Origin: Monilinia fructicola
Lineage: Eukaryota > Ascomycota > Leotiomycetes > Helotiales > Sclerotiniaceae
Assembly: GCA_008692225.1 (NCBI GenBank)
Contig: VICG01000016.1
Coordinates: 1,446,001 to 1,510,000 of the forward strand
DNA length: 64,000 bases
Direction of reading: 5' to 3'
The notes below the pieces were generated by a model. It did not search any database, had not been told where the DNA came from, and saw nothing but the letters and a program-made list of their open reading frames with translations. This document shows, in pieces, positions 31,320-44,118 of the stretch (positions are counted from its first letter, which is position 1; the number at the start of each line of letters is the position of its first letter). Position numbers and translations under genes: made by a program.

Positions 31320-33152
31320 TTATGTGGTGAGCTTGCTAACACTTCCATACTTTGCCTGCCAAGCGAAGAAGTAAAGTAATGCAGCTAGAGGTTGTCCAAC
31401 TAAAGTGAAAGAAATCCAAAAGATACAATTCCCAATTATCTTACCATTAATACCATTCATTTTTTCCAAGGGCGCTGTGATAGCAATGAGTGGTAATTGT
31501 GCCAACATGCCGATAAATGCAACGCCTAATGAGGGTCAGTAAAGACAACAACACCAACAGAAACAAGTGAGAGCGTACCAATAATGTTATGTGTCGGAAT
31601 TCCAACCATCAATTCATGTAGAACAGCAGAGAACGTAAACACCGCAACACTCGCTGAATACGAACTCCAACCCCTACCCACGAGTGGCGAGAAAACATGT
31701 CGTTTCATGAATTGATATACCGGCTTATTCCAAGTTCTCCAATATGTTCCCACGCTGGGTGAATTCCACCAATCATCATAGAAGTTTCCTATCCCCAAAA
31801 GTCGTGACCTCTGCGAGGATATTAAGGAAAGATTGAAATAGAGCGAAGAATCCTGCTAGCCATATGACTAACGAGATCGTGGATAATTTCATCAATCGTT
31901 CGAGGATAGAGGCTACATCCAGTGATGCCATCTTATCCAAGGAGTTCTGAAGTACAGGAGCAGCATATTGTGCACTAGCAACCCACATGAAGATACTCAA
32001 ACCAAATACCTCTGCCATCCTTTTGCCAACAAAAATCCACCTAACCTTAGGTGTCCGAGGATATACAGGTTGGTAAACCAATGTTGGAACCCACCAAAAG
32101 TAAGTTAGGTTATTTAGCGTGATATTCTGTGGATAAGGACATCTGTTGTATATCTCTGGCAATGCATCTTCTTCTTTACTTGAGGGGTGAAGATACGCAT
32201 GTCGAAGGTCACGGCAAGTGAACGCATAGCTGTACGTTTTAAGCCAGACAATAATCGCGTGTGCCTCGGTAATTGTTCCTATTAAAGGATGATGTATGAA
32301 GAAGTAGACGATCACAGATGTGATGAGTAAACAGAGCGTTATATTCAGTCCATGTATCCAAGCTATTATTTTCCAAGTCGAATGGAATTTTTGTTGTTCA
32401 GCTTCCGTAGCAATATAGCTACCGCCTGGTGTAGCCGTACCTGCTCTCTTTTTGCTTCCTTTTAGTGATGCTCTTGCTTGTTGCGCGGCGGCAAGTTCGA
32501 CAACGTAGGCGACAAAAAGATGGCATGGAATTATAAAGTAGAGGACAGCCCCAAGTATAACGTCTTGTCTTCGATAGTCGTGACATCTTAAACATATCAG
32601 AACTCCATACTGCAGAAGACAGTTAGCTAGACCCAATACAAGATTTTGATGCAGTAGAGGTCCAAGTTGAAGGTCATAGTAGACAGGTGTTGCTAGAATA
32701 TCCAGAAAGAACATTAACCCTTCGAAAGCCTCTCTCTACACTTCAAAAATCCAATGCTTGTTTCAATTGATAAAATTAATGGCCAGAAAAAAACGCGAAC
32801 CTTTCGAATATTCTCTAACATTAATCGTAAATTTGAGATCAACAAGACAAGGACCATTAAGTTCCTAAACCCAAGAAAAACTCGGTGCTGCATCGCTTTC
32901 ATGGCTAAGGCATGATGTTCGAGGCTTGGAATGCACAGCGGCAACATGCCTATACTTCTTTTGGGTATATTTTCGAAAGGAATCGGGCGTATGTTGTTGT
33001 GTAAGAGGTTTTGGTAAATCCGCAATACTTATATTTGTCCTATTCTTTCCATTTGTGCCATTGGCATGTGAGAGTGTAGATCGTCTGGTGGTCGAAGAAA
33101 GGTCTGGCACAATATCCGTGCCAGTTACCGTCGCTTTTTCAGAGGTCACCAT
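31320..33152 (-). CDS. DGAT1: MBOAT acyltransferase, DGAT1-type, two apparent frameshifts
   Basis: Exons on the minus strand: 33152-32801, 32609-31579 and 31525-31320, about 528 residues. The first intron is 191 bp. Diacylglycerol (or sterol) O-acyltransferases of this class make storage lipid in the ER. Seen: FRNLMVLVLLISNLRLMLEN, YGVLICLRCHDYRRQDV, PCHLFVAYVVELAAAQQARA, NFYDDWWNSPSVGTYWRTWN, FSAVLHELMVGIPTHNIIG (His is the likely active-site residue) and LVGQPLAALLYFF. The SVGTYWRTWN and QPLAALLY segments favour DGAT1 over yeast ARE-type sterol acyltransferases. Conserved text changes frame at A5 32876-32880 and at TTT 31785-31787 (one base too many each); removing both makes the exon sum divisible by three. 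Divergent from PFS2. Confidence 0.88.
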
Positions 33153-33958
33153 TGCAAGGATTGCATAGAGCCTCAATTGAATCCAAGCCACTGATATCTG
33201 AGCATGTATGAATGAATGAACGAATGGATGGTAAAGCTAATGCGTGTGGAATGGTTGAAAGGTGAGATGATGAGCAGAGAGAATGGAGAGCTATGAAGGG
33301 GAAAGCACAAGGCGGGGATGAATATAAATATTCAATAGGCAAGTGTGAGCAACTACCCAATAAGAGACAAGCAATAAAAAGAAGGAGTGTAATGATAGTA
33401 AGGTTGATAGTAAGAAAGAGATCCAATTGATGAAATGAATTGGATTGACGAAGGAAAGTAGAAATGATATTCGATATTTACCGCAGACAATTAATCGTAA
33501 TGTAAAGTAAATTCCTCACTGGCTACAACCCCTCCCCTCCCAAGTTCCGAGGTCAATCATTGGCTGAGTGAGAAGGATGAGCCAAGGGCAAGTTTTGTTG
33601 TTGTTGTTGTTGTTGTTATCGTTGTTATTGTTGTTAGTTCTGACTTCTACTTTAGAGATAAGTTTGATGATTGATGACTAATCTAAGACTATCCATCCAC
33701 CTATCCATCGATGAATAGTTTTCCGTTCCGTTTCATTGATCATCGCGGTTCCTTGTCAATCAATCAAATGTCCAAGTCGCGACCATTTATTTAATAAACG
33801 TCTATGTTGGAAAGCATGACCTTTTGGTTTATCTAAAACCTATCAAGCACATGACCACAAATCCAATACCACTGTCTCCAATAAATCTGTCTTAGTAAAT
33901 AATAAGAGAGTAGTCATTTGATCAATTCATTGTTTTGAGGAATGATGCGCTGATAAGA
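33153..33958. other. Divergent intergenic, DGAT1/PFS2
   Basis: 806 bases. It holds a TTG repeat (33594-33632) and AT-rich sequence before PFS2. No gene seen. Confidence 0.6.
33594..33632. repeat. TTG trinucleotide repeat
   Basis: GTTGTTGTT run with slight decay on the right, in the DGAT1/PFS2 divergent region. Confidence 0.85.
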
Positions 33959-36034
33959 ATGGCATACGAACCGCGCGAGTATGGTGGTGGTCGGGATAGA
34001 GAAGGGAGAGGAAGAAGAGAAAGAGATGATGGGGGCGCAGGAGAGGGAGGTGGTCATGAAGGAAGTTTTGTGAGAGGAAGAGGTCGCCGTGAGTTGAAAT
34101 CTCTATCAAAAATATTGAGGTGATTTGGGGAGGATGGAGGTTGAAGGCGGGAGAGGATCTCACATTTTATGGAAAGTCTAATATACTAATTCTGTTCAGG
34201 TCCTGTCACTGATTATGGTTCTACCTTGGTTCATTGGATGCGTAATCGTCAACCTAGGTACAAAGGTGGTTATCAAGGTGAAATGGAAAGACCAAGTCCA
34301 AGCTACATAATAGATGTGAGTATTCTTTGTTTGATTACATGGTCAAATTTTGGTACTTTTGGCCTGACCTATTCGTAGATGTTACCTCCATTAGCAAGAA
34401 TCCATAATGCAGCAGATTCAGTGCCAGCCCGACATCTGCATTCATCACTTAATAAGATTAAGCATCCTGTTAATGTGGTAAGATGGACACCAGAAGGTCG
34501 ACGATTACTCACAGCTTCCAGTAGTGGAGAATTTACTCTTTGGAATGGTGCTGGTTTTAACTTCGAGACAATTATGCAAGCACATGATGTTGCGATCCGA
34601 GCCTTGTCTTATTCTCACAGTGATGACTGGTTGTTATCAGCTGATCATGATGGTGTGATTAAATATTGGCAACCGAATTTTAACAATGTAAAGGTCATTC
34701 AAGGACATGATGATCCTATAAGAGATCTCGCATTCAGTCCAAACGACTCAAAATTTGTCACGGCTTCCGATGACTCCACGCTAAAGATTTTCGATTTTGC
34801 CGGTGGTGTTGAGGAATCCACACTCTCTGGTCATGGATGGGATGCAAAGAGTGTTGATTGGCATCCGAGTAAGGGACTACTTGTTTCTGGATCGAAAGAC
34901 CACCTTGTCAAGTTATGGGATCCACGTACTGGAAGATGTTTGACTACTCTCCATGGACACAAGAACACTATAACCAAAACTGTCTTCGAACCAGTTCGAG
35001 GTCAATGCTTAGCTACTTCAGCTAGAGATCAAACCGCAAGAGTATTCGATTTGAGAATGATGCGTGATGTATGCTTGCTCAAAGGGCACGACAAAGATAT
35101 CTCAACCTTGGCATGGCATCCTATTCATCCCTCCCTTCTAAGCACTGGTGGTGCCGATGGATCCCTTTTCCATTATATATTAGACGAGCCAAATAATCCG
35201 GCTGGAACAGAACCGTCTATAGCTCCATACGACAGTCCAGACCCCACCACTACTCCAGCTCAGACGATCTACCCAGCTCATAAAATAACTTATGCTCATG
35301 AATTTGCGATTTGGTCACTTGATTGGCATCCTCTTGGTCATATTTTAGCGTCAGGCTCGAATGATCGGATTACTCGATTCTGGACACGTGCACGTCCTGG
35401 TGACACTGATACATTCAAAGACCGTTATCACATTGGTGATTCGGCTGCTGAGGCGCAAGGAACCTATGACCGTCGTGGCGGGCGACGTCAACGTCAAGAA
35501 GAGGAAGATCAAGAAGCTGAAGACGAAATGGAAGGCTTGGTTGATCAAAAGATGCCTGCAAAGCTGCCTGGATTCGCCACAGGAATACCCGGCCTACCAT
35601 TACCTGGCATGGGTGTCATCCCTGGTATGAATCGTGTTCCTCCCCCTCCTCCCCCACCACCTCCTATTCTAGGCGGAGGAAACATCCCACCTCCACCTTT
35701 ACCGGGAAATTTAGATGCAAATACTCTAGCATTGATGATGAAAGCTGGTTTACCTCCTCCAGGAGCAACTGGAATGCCACCTCCGCCACCAATGCTCCCA
35801 CCAAATTTTCAACTGCCTCCAGGCTTTGTCGTTCCTCCACCTCCTCCCGGTATGCCGATACCAGGATTGCCAGGGCTAACAGGGCTACCGGGATTGGAAA
35901 ATGTGGATTCATCGGGTAATGGTGGCGGTGGTAGTGGTAGTGGTGGCATAAGGAAACGAGGACCATTACCCAGCCAGGAAGAAAGTTTACAGGCAATGCA
36001 GAGACAGGGGAAATTCAGACCTCCACGACAATGA
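33959..36034 (+). CDS. PFS2: Polyadenylation factor subunit PFS2 (WD40)
   Basis: Exons 33959-34088, 34200-34315 and 34379-36034, 633 residues, frame kept throughout. Pfs2 (WDR33) is the WD40 scaffold of the cleavage and polyadenylation factor that recognises the poly(A) signal. The N-terminus is Arg/Gly-rich ([11 protein letters not shown]). Then come [19 protein letters not shown] and MLPPLARIH, and seven WD repeats from about residue 105 to 420 (for example [64 protein letters not shown]). The C-terminal part is Pro/Gly-rich (poly-Pro and PGLPGL motifs), longer than in yeast, as usual for filamentous fungi. The ATG at 33959 is chosen because the conserved N-terminal arm follows directly. 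Confidence 0.96.
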
Positions 36035-36417
36035 GTCGGGAGTCAGTGGGAGTGGGTTTCGGATTGTATACCAGAATATAGCATTTTCAGGTGATGTGAA
36101 GAATTTGGCGTTTCTTGGGCGGATTGTAATGAAGGTCTATTGAAGATTTTCCAAGTTGTTCTATTCATGTATGTGCACAAGTGAGAACCAATAAGTGGGA
36201 TTCTGTTAAAAGTTTGAATTTGCTTGATAATCGAAGAGCATTAATGCTATGGTATATAAATTGCAACATGGTGTTTAAAAGGAAACTATAATATCAAGAG
36301 TTCAAGCAAACGCCATGTTATGATGCAGCCCCAGTTGAAATCCCCGTCCAGAATGCTGTGTATATGCTGCAAATCCCCGCCCATTACATGCAAAAAGGAG
36401 TACCCAGATGTGATGAA
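36035..36417. other. Intergenic, convergent
   Basis: 383 bases between PFS2 and NUC1 3' ends. No feature seen. Confidence 0.6.
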
Positions 36418-37470
36418 TCAAGAAGAATGTCTTGGACTTGTCCTCTTTGGTGCTGGAACTTGTTTACCCTCGGCACCTTCCTTTGCAAACGCCTTCTGTC
36501 TATCCGAGTAATCCTTGATGATCAAAGAGCAAACCATATCATCACATAATTTCTTCCTCCTCTGCGCTGGTAACTTCGTCATAAATTCCAACCCACTAGC
36601 CCTCTCCACCATCTCAACCGGTACCTCAAAATCCGTCAGCGGCTTCTCGTTTGGAATTTTTGCATTTGGCAACACGAATGCACCGACTGCTACTGGACCC
36701 GCTGTAGTACCATCCTCTGCGAATATAACCTTGTAGAAATGCGTTGGTACGGCAATATTCGGTGGATTCCCGATAACCTCATAAGTCACCCTCCATTTCC
36801 CATCCGCCGGATCCCGTTTCGGTAAATACAAAGGTCCAGTTACAATTCGAACACTGGGATATCTAGTCGTAAGTCTTCGGCAGAAATCCTCAAAATGCGC
36901 CCAATAATCGCGATTGAAGCCCTCTCCAACTTGCGGACACATGTTTGTGAGGAAAAAGGTGTCATTCATGGCATCTTGACTCCATTTTGCGTCTGCTGCA
37001 GGAACTTGATGGCCACGATCGTAGCCTGATCGGAAATAATCTTTTAATTTACCGCGGAATTTTTCTGGGACCGAGGGGTCTTCGACAAAGTAGGACTGTT
37101 TGCGATCGCCATTTTGTATGGCGAGTGATGCGGGAGTTATGTGTTCTGCTACCCAAGAAGGATTTCGAAGTCTTCGATCAAAAGAGGATACTAAAGCATT
37201 TCTAGTCGCGAGATCTGCGACTGGACCAGGGAACCCATATTGGAAAAGACCTGCGGGGTCGACTGGAGATATGATATCTTTAGTTATGGATTGACCCGCT
37301 GGTATAGGTACTGGCAAATTTGCCGAAGAAGTGGATGATGCTGTGACTGTTGTTGAAGTTGCTGCTGCTTGAATTTTCTTTTCAGATCGTGTGGAATACA
37401 TGGCGGCGGTGATACCGGCACCTGTGGCTGCAGAAACACCTGCGATGATTGCGAAAGTAGTTTTGGACAT
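36418..37470 (-). CDS. NUC1: Mitochondrial endonuclease G-like nuclease (NUC1)
   Basis: Single exon of 350 residues from the ATG at 37470. A TTG-started extension to 37491 is not used. The family is a DNA/RNA non-specific beta-beta-alpha metal nuclease of the mitochondrial inner membrane, involved in mtDNA turnover and cell death. Seen: an N-terminal hydrophobic anchor (TTFAIIAGVSAATGAGITAA) after a short start, a Ser/Thr-rich linker, GFPGPVADL, and the catalytic motif DRGHQVPAAD with His154. Next come FFLTNMCPQVGEGFNRDYW, which holds the metal-binding Asn, and a VTGPLYLPKRD block. The C-terminal tail is Lys/Pro-rich. No frameshift. Confidence 0.95.
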   Translation of the reverse strand: MSKTTFAIIAGVSAATGAGITAAMYSTRSEKKIQAAATSTTVTASSTSSANLPVPIPAGQSITKDIISPVDPAGLFQYGFPGPVADLATRNALVSSFDRRLRNPSWVAEHITPASLAIQNGDRKQSYFVEDPSVPEKFRGKLKDYFRSGYDRGHQVPAADAKWSQDAMNDTFFLTNMCPQVGEGFNRDYWAHFEDFCRRLTTRYPSVRIVTGPLYLPKRDPADGKWRVTYEVIGNPPNIAVPTHFYKVIFAEDGTTAGPVAVGAFVLPNAKIPNEKPLTDFEVPVEMVERASGLEFMTKLPAQRRKKLCDDMVCSLIIKDYSDRQKAFAKEGAEGKQVPAPKRTSPRHSS

Positions 37471-38039
37471 GACAATGAGACTCGAGCTCAACGGGAGCTC
37501 TTACCGGGTGGTATAGGAAAGATATTTATGGAATTGGAAGTGATCTATGTGAGTCTATGATCACGGTGTTGATGAATGCGCGTGAGCTTTTTTTTTAGAA
37601 CTAGGTTTCGTCGTGTTGAAGTCAGTTGAACTTTCTTTCCGGGCCTCGGAAAAACCTAGTTAATCCGATATTTTACTACGACGATGATGGTGGTTGAATA
37701 CAGCATTCGATCATGAAGTTTACGGGAATGCAATTTCTTTTCCTATGTTGTTCTGTAGTACATTATTGCAAATTTTGCAATCGATAAAAGTAGTACTAGG
37801 TGGTACGACGAAGCAAAATTGGTCCTGAGCTGCCAAGATAAGAAACTCCATTGTAACCATCTGCTTCAGCCTTAGCTATAGTGGACGAGGACTTTTGTGC
37901 CACTCCTATCTCAAGTTTATTTTTATCTAAACATCTGAGCTCATACTCATCAACCCAATTTTTGAAGATAGGCTCCGACCTAATGGTATGATTAGCATTC
38001 TCAACGAAGCAGATATGATTAGGAGGCTAAAACAGAAAC
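37471..38039. other. Intergenic
   Basis: 569 bases: NUC1 promoter side and the 3' end of the SRR1-like gene. No feature beyond a T9 run near 37590. Confidence 0.6.
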
Positions 38040-39072
38040 TTACAGGCCGTAGTGCGGAACTGTAATATCTTTACCGGCCAGTGTGTAAGCAAAAACGCGG
38101 TCCGATGGGGAAGGGGAGACCGTGAAGCTGATGAGCTCCTCGCTGCCTGCTGTATATTTGGGTGGGCTGCAGATCAGCAGCCCTGCAGGTCTACTGATCT
38201 CGAAGACAAGTCGTGGCAAATTAACTTCGTGGGGAACATCAAGATCGACTACTAGTGTTCTATCATCGATCAAGACCCAGCCCATTTGATGACACAGGTC
38301 CCCACAAACAATTGTCATGCCATGACGTTTGGCAACCTCGAGGTCGTTTTTGTTGTACAATGGGTCTTGGAGATAGATTTCGAAGTCATCCTTTGATTTT
38401 CCATCGTTTAACTTGACCCAGTTGTCTCGAATTGATAGCAAAGCTGCATGCTGAGCGAAAAGCTTGACTCCTTGTGCCATTGGAGGTTGATTTTTGTGGC
38501 CCAATGTATTACCGCCGAACGCAACGATCTTGTCGAACTTTTTGTCCTGGCACAGTTTTTCGGTAAGTTTCTTCAGTTGTTCACAAAGCATTGTCGATCC
38601 AAAACGAGCTATGGCTTCTCTAAAAGCCACGTCGAGAGCATCTGCGCTTTGATATGCATTTTCGCGTTCCTGCCAAAATTTCTGGCCTTGCTGGTTATAT
38701 TCTTCGCTTGACGGATATGCTTCTATCAAGGATCTACAAAGTATAAGTGGAAGAACTAAAAAGGATAGTAGGATCATACTCTGTAGGCATCTTTAAGGCC
38801 AAGGTCGGCGAAGTATTGCAAATATTATCTCCCTCCGCCGCCTTTCTACGGGCATCTCTCATATCAACGCTGCAGTTCTTAGCGTCAAGCGTATATGGCA
38901 AGAAACTTAATTGACCAAAGAAGTTGGCCCTTCCGACTACCCTCCTATTTCTATCTTTGGTGTTCATGTGTTTGAGTGTATTGTGGTCGATAGGGTTCTG
39001 GTCAATGGTGTCGACAGGATCTGGGTTCTTCAAGCCCACTTGGGAGAACAGGGATGTATTCAATGTTGCCAT
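38040..39072 (-). CDS. SRR1-like domain protein
   Basis: Exons 39072-38780 and 38733-38040 on the minus strand, 328 residues; the 46-bp intron starts GTATGA and ends TTGTAG, phase 2. The C-terminal half fits the SRR1-like domain first described in plant SRR1 (light and clock signalling); fungal members have no firm function. Seen: KIVAFGGNTLG, FAQHAALLSIRDNW, EIYLQDPLYNKNDLEVAKRH, TIVCGDLCHQMGWVLIDDRT, VVDLDVPHEVNLPRLVFEIS and PAGLLIC. The N-terminal 95 residues are polar and not recognised. The last codons TAC GGC CTG TAA are followed by GT-rich sequence, so a further short exon cannot be excluded. Confidence 0.82.
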
Positions 39073-41690
39073 GATGTCTGAATCCCAGGTCAGGCAATGA
39101 TCATACTTGATGAAAGTACTAAAGGGCACGTACCTTTGGATATCTGAGGTCAAGTAGAACAACGGCAGTTAAATGTTAACAGGAGCAGTATTTCAGGCTA
39201 GACTGTTTGATATGAAGTTGAATTTCGAGGGCAGACGGTTTGATACGGAGTTGGAAAATGTTGTTTGAGGAAGAAGAAAGTCCAAAGGAAGAAATTTGAA
39301 TGTATTTGTGCATCTCTAGAACCCGGTCATGACTGCACAAAGTCCCATTTCGAAGATTTTCGAGTCATCGAAACAGTGTCACTGGTAAATTCACTTCACC
39401 AGGACCGTACGTTTTCAAATTGAGTCAAGATTCGGGGAAGCTCACGTGTTCACGCGATTGAAAGTACTGGGCTGAACTCGGATGACTGTCTTGGGATCAG
39501 ACGTTCACGCGAATTTGATATTAGACTGAACTAATTGAATGATGGTTTTGAGATGAACAAACTGATTGGAGTCAGCTATAGCTTCGAAATGGGAAGGCTA
39601 ATGATGACGGAAACTACCCCTCAAGTCTCTCGCTTAGAAACCTCGAAACCTCCTAATCTCTGTACTCAGCTGAAACTCTAAATCATTATTATCCCACGAT
39701 ATCAGATGAATCTAGTTGAATGATTTCAAAAGACTCCACTATTCAAAGAAAGAGGTCTGCATGCTGCTGAAGAATACCCGGGTATTCAAGTATCCATTTG
39801 AAATAATCGTTTAAGTCATATCGAGTGTTCATACCCTCCAAGGCTAACTTGAACTATGAAGCATCATCCCTCCAAGAGACCGAACGTGGCACTCTTAATT
39901 TATGGGTTGAGATTAACTTTGAACATTCGGCTCTGGCAAATCATCCTCCAACCCAGATCTAGAAATCTGCATGATGTTCCATAGATTAGATCCAGATCTT
40001 GGGAAACTAATCTGTAACCTAAAGCTAAAGAGTAGAAGCTCATTTGTCAACCGAGAGAAGTGCTATATCCCGAGTCTCCAGTGAAGTACTATTCTTCAAA
40101 GTATGTATAGGAATAGGCGCACCATTATGGAATAGATTTATCCCTCGAAGCCATATTCTTGAGCTCTCATCCAAACATTATCAAGGGGGTCTTATCCAAT
40201 GTCAATAATGTCTCTTTACACTACTCGAGTACCACCTAAAAGACAAACGGGATGAAGCGTATGCCCAGGTATGCCGAGATATCTTTCTTAAGGGATCAGA
40301 TGAATTCTATAGAAGTGCAAGAATTATATACTACCTAGGTAAACAATAAACTGCCCAGGTGTCGACAAGTAATTCTTGTTTGACCAATGAGCTATATCTA
40401 ATAATCAAGTCTGTATATACTTGTACATCCATGATGCTTATATAAGCAGACAGGAAGACAAGTTTATGATGACCAATCATAATTAAGATGACGACCTAGT
40501 ATACTGTATTGATACTATACTGCAATCGTAAGTCACCGCACGTGGGATGATTGCCAAGGGTAGAGAGCGGATACATGCACCCGGTTCCTTTCTTCTCTCT
40601 TGCTTCATTGGTAGATTTGCGTTGGAGTGTGTTTGAGAACCTTGATGGTTAAAGTAGCACCTGGACAGCCTTACTAGGTAATTAGTACTGTAGGTAGGTA
40701 ATTAGTCCGTATTCATGGATGTTCTTTATTTTATTTTATTTTTTCCTTTTCTTTGCTTTGCTTTGCTTTGCTTTTCGTTCTACCAATGAGGTCTTGATCA
40801 TTATCAAGATCTCCAGGGTAATCGAGGTAGAGAGCATGTCCATGGATTCACGACTCAGCTACTCTGTCTGTACTCTGTGCTACTGTAGGGAATTCCTATC
40901 TGGTATCTACCTAGGTGGTATCTAGTATCTAGTATCTAGTATCTAGTACGTACAGTAGATACTGCTAACTCGCCTGAGCATCTTGGGTAATTAATCATTT
41001 ATAACATGGAGTGAATATTTATAGATAGAATTAAAGGAATATATAATACCTGTCCATGGATACGGCCCAGGTGTATAATACACACGCTTAGCTAGTTTAT
41101 ATGATATTCATTATATATTATTTATTATCCTCACATCCACCTGGGCATCCATGGATACTCATACATTACAACAACAACAACAACAACAACAACGTATTTG
41201 TTACCTCGACAATCAATCATTATAATTGCAAAACCCTTGTGAATATTATATATACAATTATATACACACATATATATCATTCATCTCCATCTTTGTTGTT
41301 TTGTTTTGTTTTGTTTTATCTTGCTTTGCTTTGCTTTACTTTGCCTTATTTGATTCCTTTTTTCATTCACCAAGCCTGATCTATCATTCTTTCTTTCCCT
41401 CAACCTTCAATCCAAGTGTTTATCACTCGAGCTGCTACACCCTTTCATCTACATCCATCCTACATCGGTCACACCATACCTACGATAACCTACGATAATC
41501 TACAATAACCTACAGTACCTTCTTCTACAGTCGGCCTTGATCTTGTTAGATCTTGTGCTGGGAATAACCCGCCTCAGCTTGTTTCATCTTGTGCGACCTT
41601 GTATCCCATACATTCACAAGTTGTATATCAACCCTACAAAGAGAACATCTGAAGCAGGAGATATCATACCAAGCTGGTAGCACGGAAAGT
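39073..41690. other. Intergenic, 2.6 kb
   Basis: No supported gene between the divergent SRR1-like and zinc transporter genes. ORFs of 68-92 residues at 40719-41498 are low-complexity. It includes a CTTTG run (40755-40775), TAGTATC repeats (40918-40946), a CAA repeat and a TTTTG run (41298-41320). The pyrimidine-rich 41280-41690 part is probably the transporter leader. Confidence 0.6.
41169..41193. repeat. CAA trinucleotide repeat
   Basis: Eight perfect CAA units. Confidence 0.9.
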
Positions 41691-43321
41691 ATGGGGGGAG
41701 ACGCTTTGGATAATGATACTAGAGGATGGATTATGAGTATGGTCAGTGGAGTAGGTGAGTATTATACTTGATGATCCAAAGACCAACATCATGCTTGGCT
41801 CAAGTCTAACAGCACATGTTCAGCATGCGTCATTGGTAGTTGCATAATCTGCATCGATCTATTGATTAGATGTATTTCCAGCAAGAAGAATTTCAGAATT
41901 CAGGATAGCAATTCCTTTCTCGCTGCATCTTTGAGCTTAAGTTTTTGGTGTAATGGTAAGTGTTGATCCTTTCACAACTCAGTTTGATCTTTCGTCACTT
42001 TGTTCATTCCGCTTTTCGTCATTCTATATGATCATTGACTCATGCCATGTCCATTCATTAGATATTCTCTTCATTATATAGTATGCTCCCATCCTCGAAG
42101 AAATATCTCATTCAAGGTGGTTATACGGCACATGCCGCTGCATGGATTCTTTTGGGTTGTTTTGCTGCAGGATTTATTGGTATACAAATTGTTTCGAGGT
42201 TCATGCACCAATTTATTCCATCACATGTCTCACACTGTGATCATTCTCATGATTCCGAACAAGATCACGGTCATAATCACCTGGATGGCTTTGATGGACA
42301 CCATGAGCATGGTCGACCACACTCGAAATCAAGTTCCCAAGTAGGGTCTCACACATCCCACCAACTGAACAATACGATTTCAGAATCTACACCACTGCTC
42401 ATGCCAAACATCTCAGATAATGGAAAAACCATCCAAGGGCCTGCCCACCACTCAATAAGGATTCTCAACCAAGTCACCGCCACCAATCTGAAGGTAATAC
42501 TGTTAGTAGACGACCGTCTCTGTTACAAGTTCAGGATAGAGTCATGTCTTTTGTAAAGGATAGAAAAGCCAACTGTGATGAGAGTGGACCGTGTTTTTGG
42601 GTTTTCTGACCTCTGTGGAAGAGAATGTCTCAGAACCCCTATGAATACAAGACCTCCTTATTCAGTCCGAACCCCAACAGGTACCTTATCAACTAGATCT
42701 CATCCTTTTACATTACCAGAAGAGTATGAAGATGACACTTTGGATGCTTTAGCAAGGTCAAACCAAGCTCCTTCCGAGACAGAAATGGCTAGTTGTATCG
42801 ATTCCGACGTTGAAGCTCAACAACATCATCATCACGTTCCCGAAAATGCTTTTTTGGATATTGGTCTTCAAACAAGTATAGCCATTGGATTGCACAAGTT
42901 ACCAGAAGGTTTCATTACATTTGCTACCAACCATGCAAATCCTGAACTTGGAGTGTCTGTATTCCTGGCTTTACTTGTTCACAACATTACCGAAGGATTT
43001 GCCATGGCTCTACCATTATATCTAGCACTTGGTAGTCGTCCTCGAGCTATCTTTTGGAGTTCACTCTTTGGTGGCGTCTCACAGCCAGCAGGCGCAGCAA
43101 TTGCAGCTGCATGGTTTTCCATTGCTGGAAGAGAAGGTCACGCACCCAATATTGTGGTTTATGGATGTATGTTTGGTATCACAGGAGGTATCATGGCAAG
43201 TGTCGCATTGCACCTTTTTGCTGAGTGCGTCGGCATGAATCATAATAGGAATTTGTGTATCTCATTTGCATTTATCGGTATGGCGTTAATGGGTATGAGC
43301 AATGCTCTTACATCTCAATGA
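41691..43321 (+). CDS. ZRT3: ZIP-family zinc transporter, ZRT3-like, three apparent frameshifts
   Basis: Exons 41691-41754, 41824-41955 and 42062-43321, about 484 residues. Zrt3-type ZIP proteins release zinc from the vacuole. Seen: an N-terminal helix (SGVACVIGSC), SFLAASLSLSFGVMIFSSLY, HAAAWILLGCFAAGFIGIQI, and a long His/Asp-rich loop with about ten His, likely metal-binding. The core follows: IAIGLHKLPEGFITFATNHA and LLVHNITEGFAMALPLYLAL (the ZIP His/Glu site), then GITGGIMASVALHLFAEC and the last helix IGMALMGMSN. Frame changes: T5 at 41942-41946 (one extra), about 42454-42455 (one missing), T5 at 42594-42598 (one extra). With these the sum is divisible by three. Confidence 0.9.
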
Positions 43322-43814
43322 GGGACCGAGGGAATGAGGGAACGAAAGTTGATACGCGTTACGAATAGACGAATGGGCGTTTTATAGGATATCAGCATAC
43401 CATGGGAATATTTTTGATGGGCATTTTGGTGGATTCTTGGTGTGTTTTGGGTGTGCTCTGATGGGTGGTGGAGAATTTTGAACTAGAGGTCCTCACTTTC
43501 ATGGTGGCTTGGCTATTCATAAACTTGAATGTATTTTTATCTCCGACCTGAATGTTTAAATTCATCACTAGTGCGAGTTGAAAAAGAAAACTTAACCTTG
43601 CTTGAAATGATGGCACTCCAACCGAGTCGCAGCAAAGTGAAGCTGAATGTTATCATTCTTGGCTACTTCCCACCTGACTACCTCTGCGGAATTTATGCCG
43701 GACGAATACCTAGGATATATATGTGGTCAAGAGAAAGCCATTCTCAAAACCTCAGGAGATGGATAATAGACAGATACCAATTAACAACAACAACAACAAT
43801 GAGAATGAATATAT

Positions 43815-43978
43815 AGATACAATACATCAATACAATCAATACATCAATACATCAATACATCATCAAATACATCAATACATCAATACATCAATACATCAAT
43901 ACATCAATACATCAATACATCAATACATCAATACATCAATACATCAATACATCAATACATCAATACATCAATACATCA
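43815..43978. repeat. 8-bp tandem array ATCAATAC
   Basis: About 19 copies of ATCAATAC, with one short interruption near 43861. Confidence 0.95.
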
Positions 43979-44068
43979 GTCATGTATGAATTCATTCACC
44001 ATATCGACACTTCCCTTCAAGTACGTATCATATGTATAGAGGTAGGTAGCCTATAGCTCCATAGTCTT

Positions 44069-44117
<49 letters not shown>
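44069..44117. repeat. TAGA microsatellite
   Basis: About 12 perfect TAGA units. Confidence 0.95.

Positions 44118-44118
<1 letters not shown>

Noticed and set aside
31776..32714. Separate gene starting MFFLDILATPVYYD
   Set aside because: The segment 32610-32714 is best read as the 191-bp first intron of the DGAT1-type gene; the rest is its second exon.
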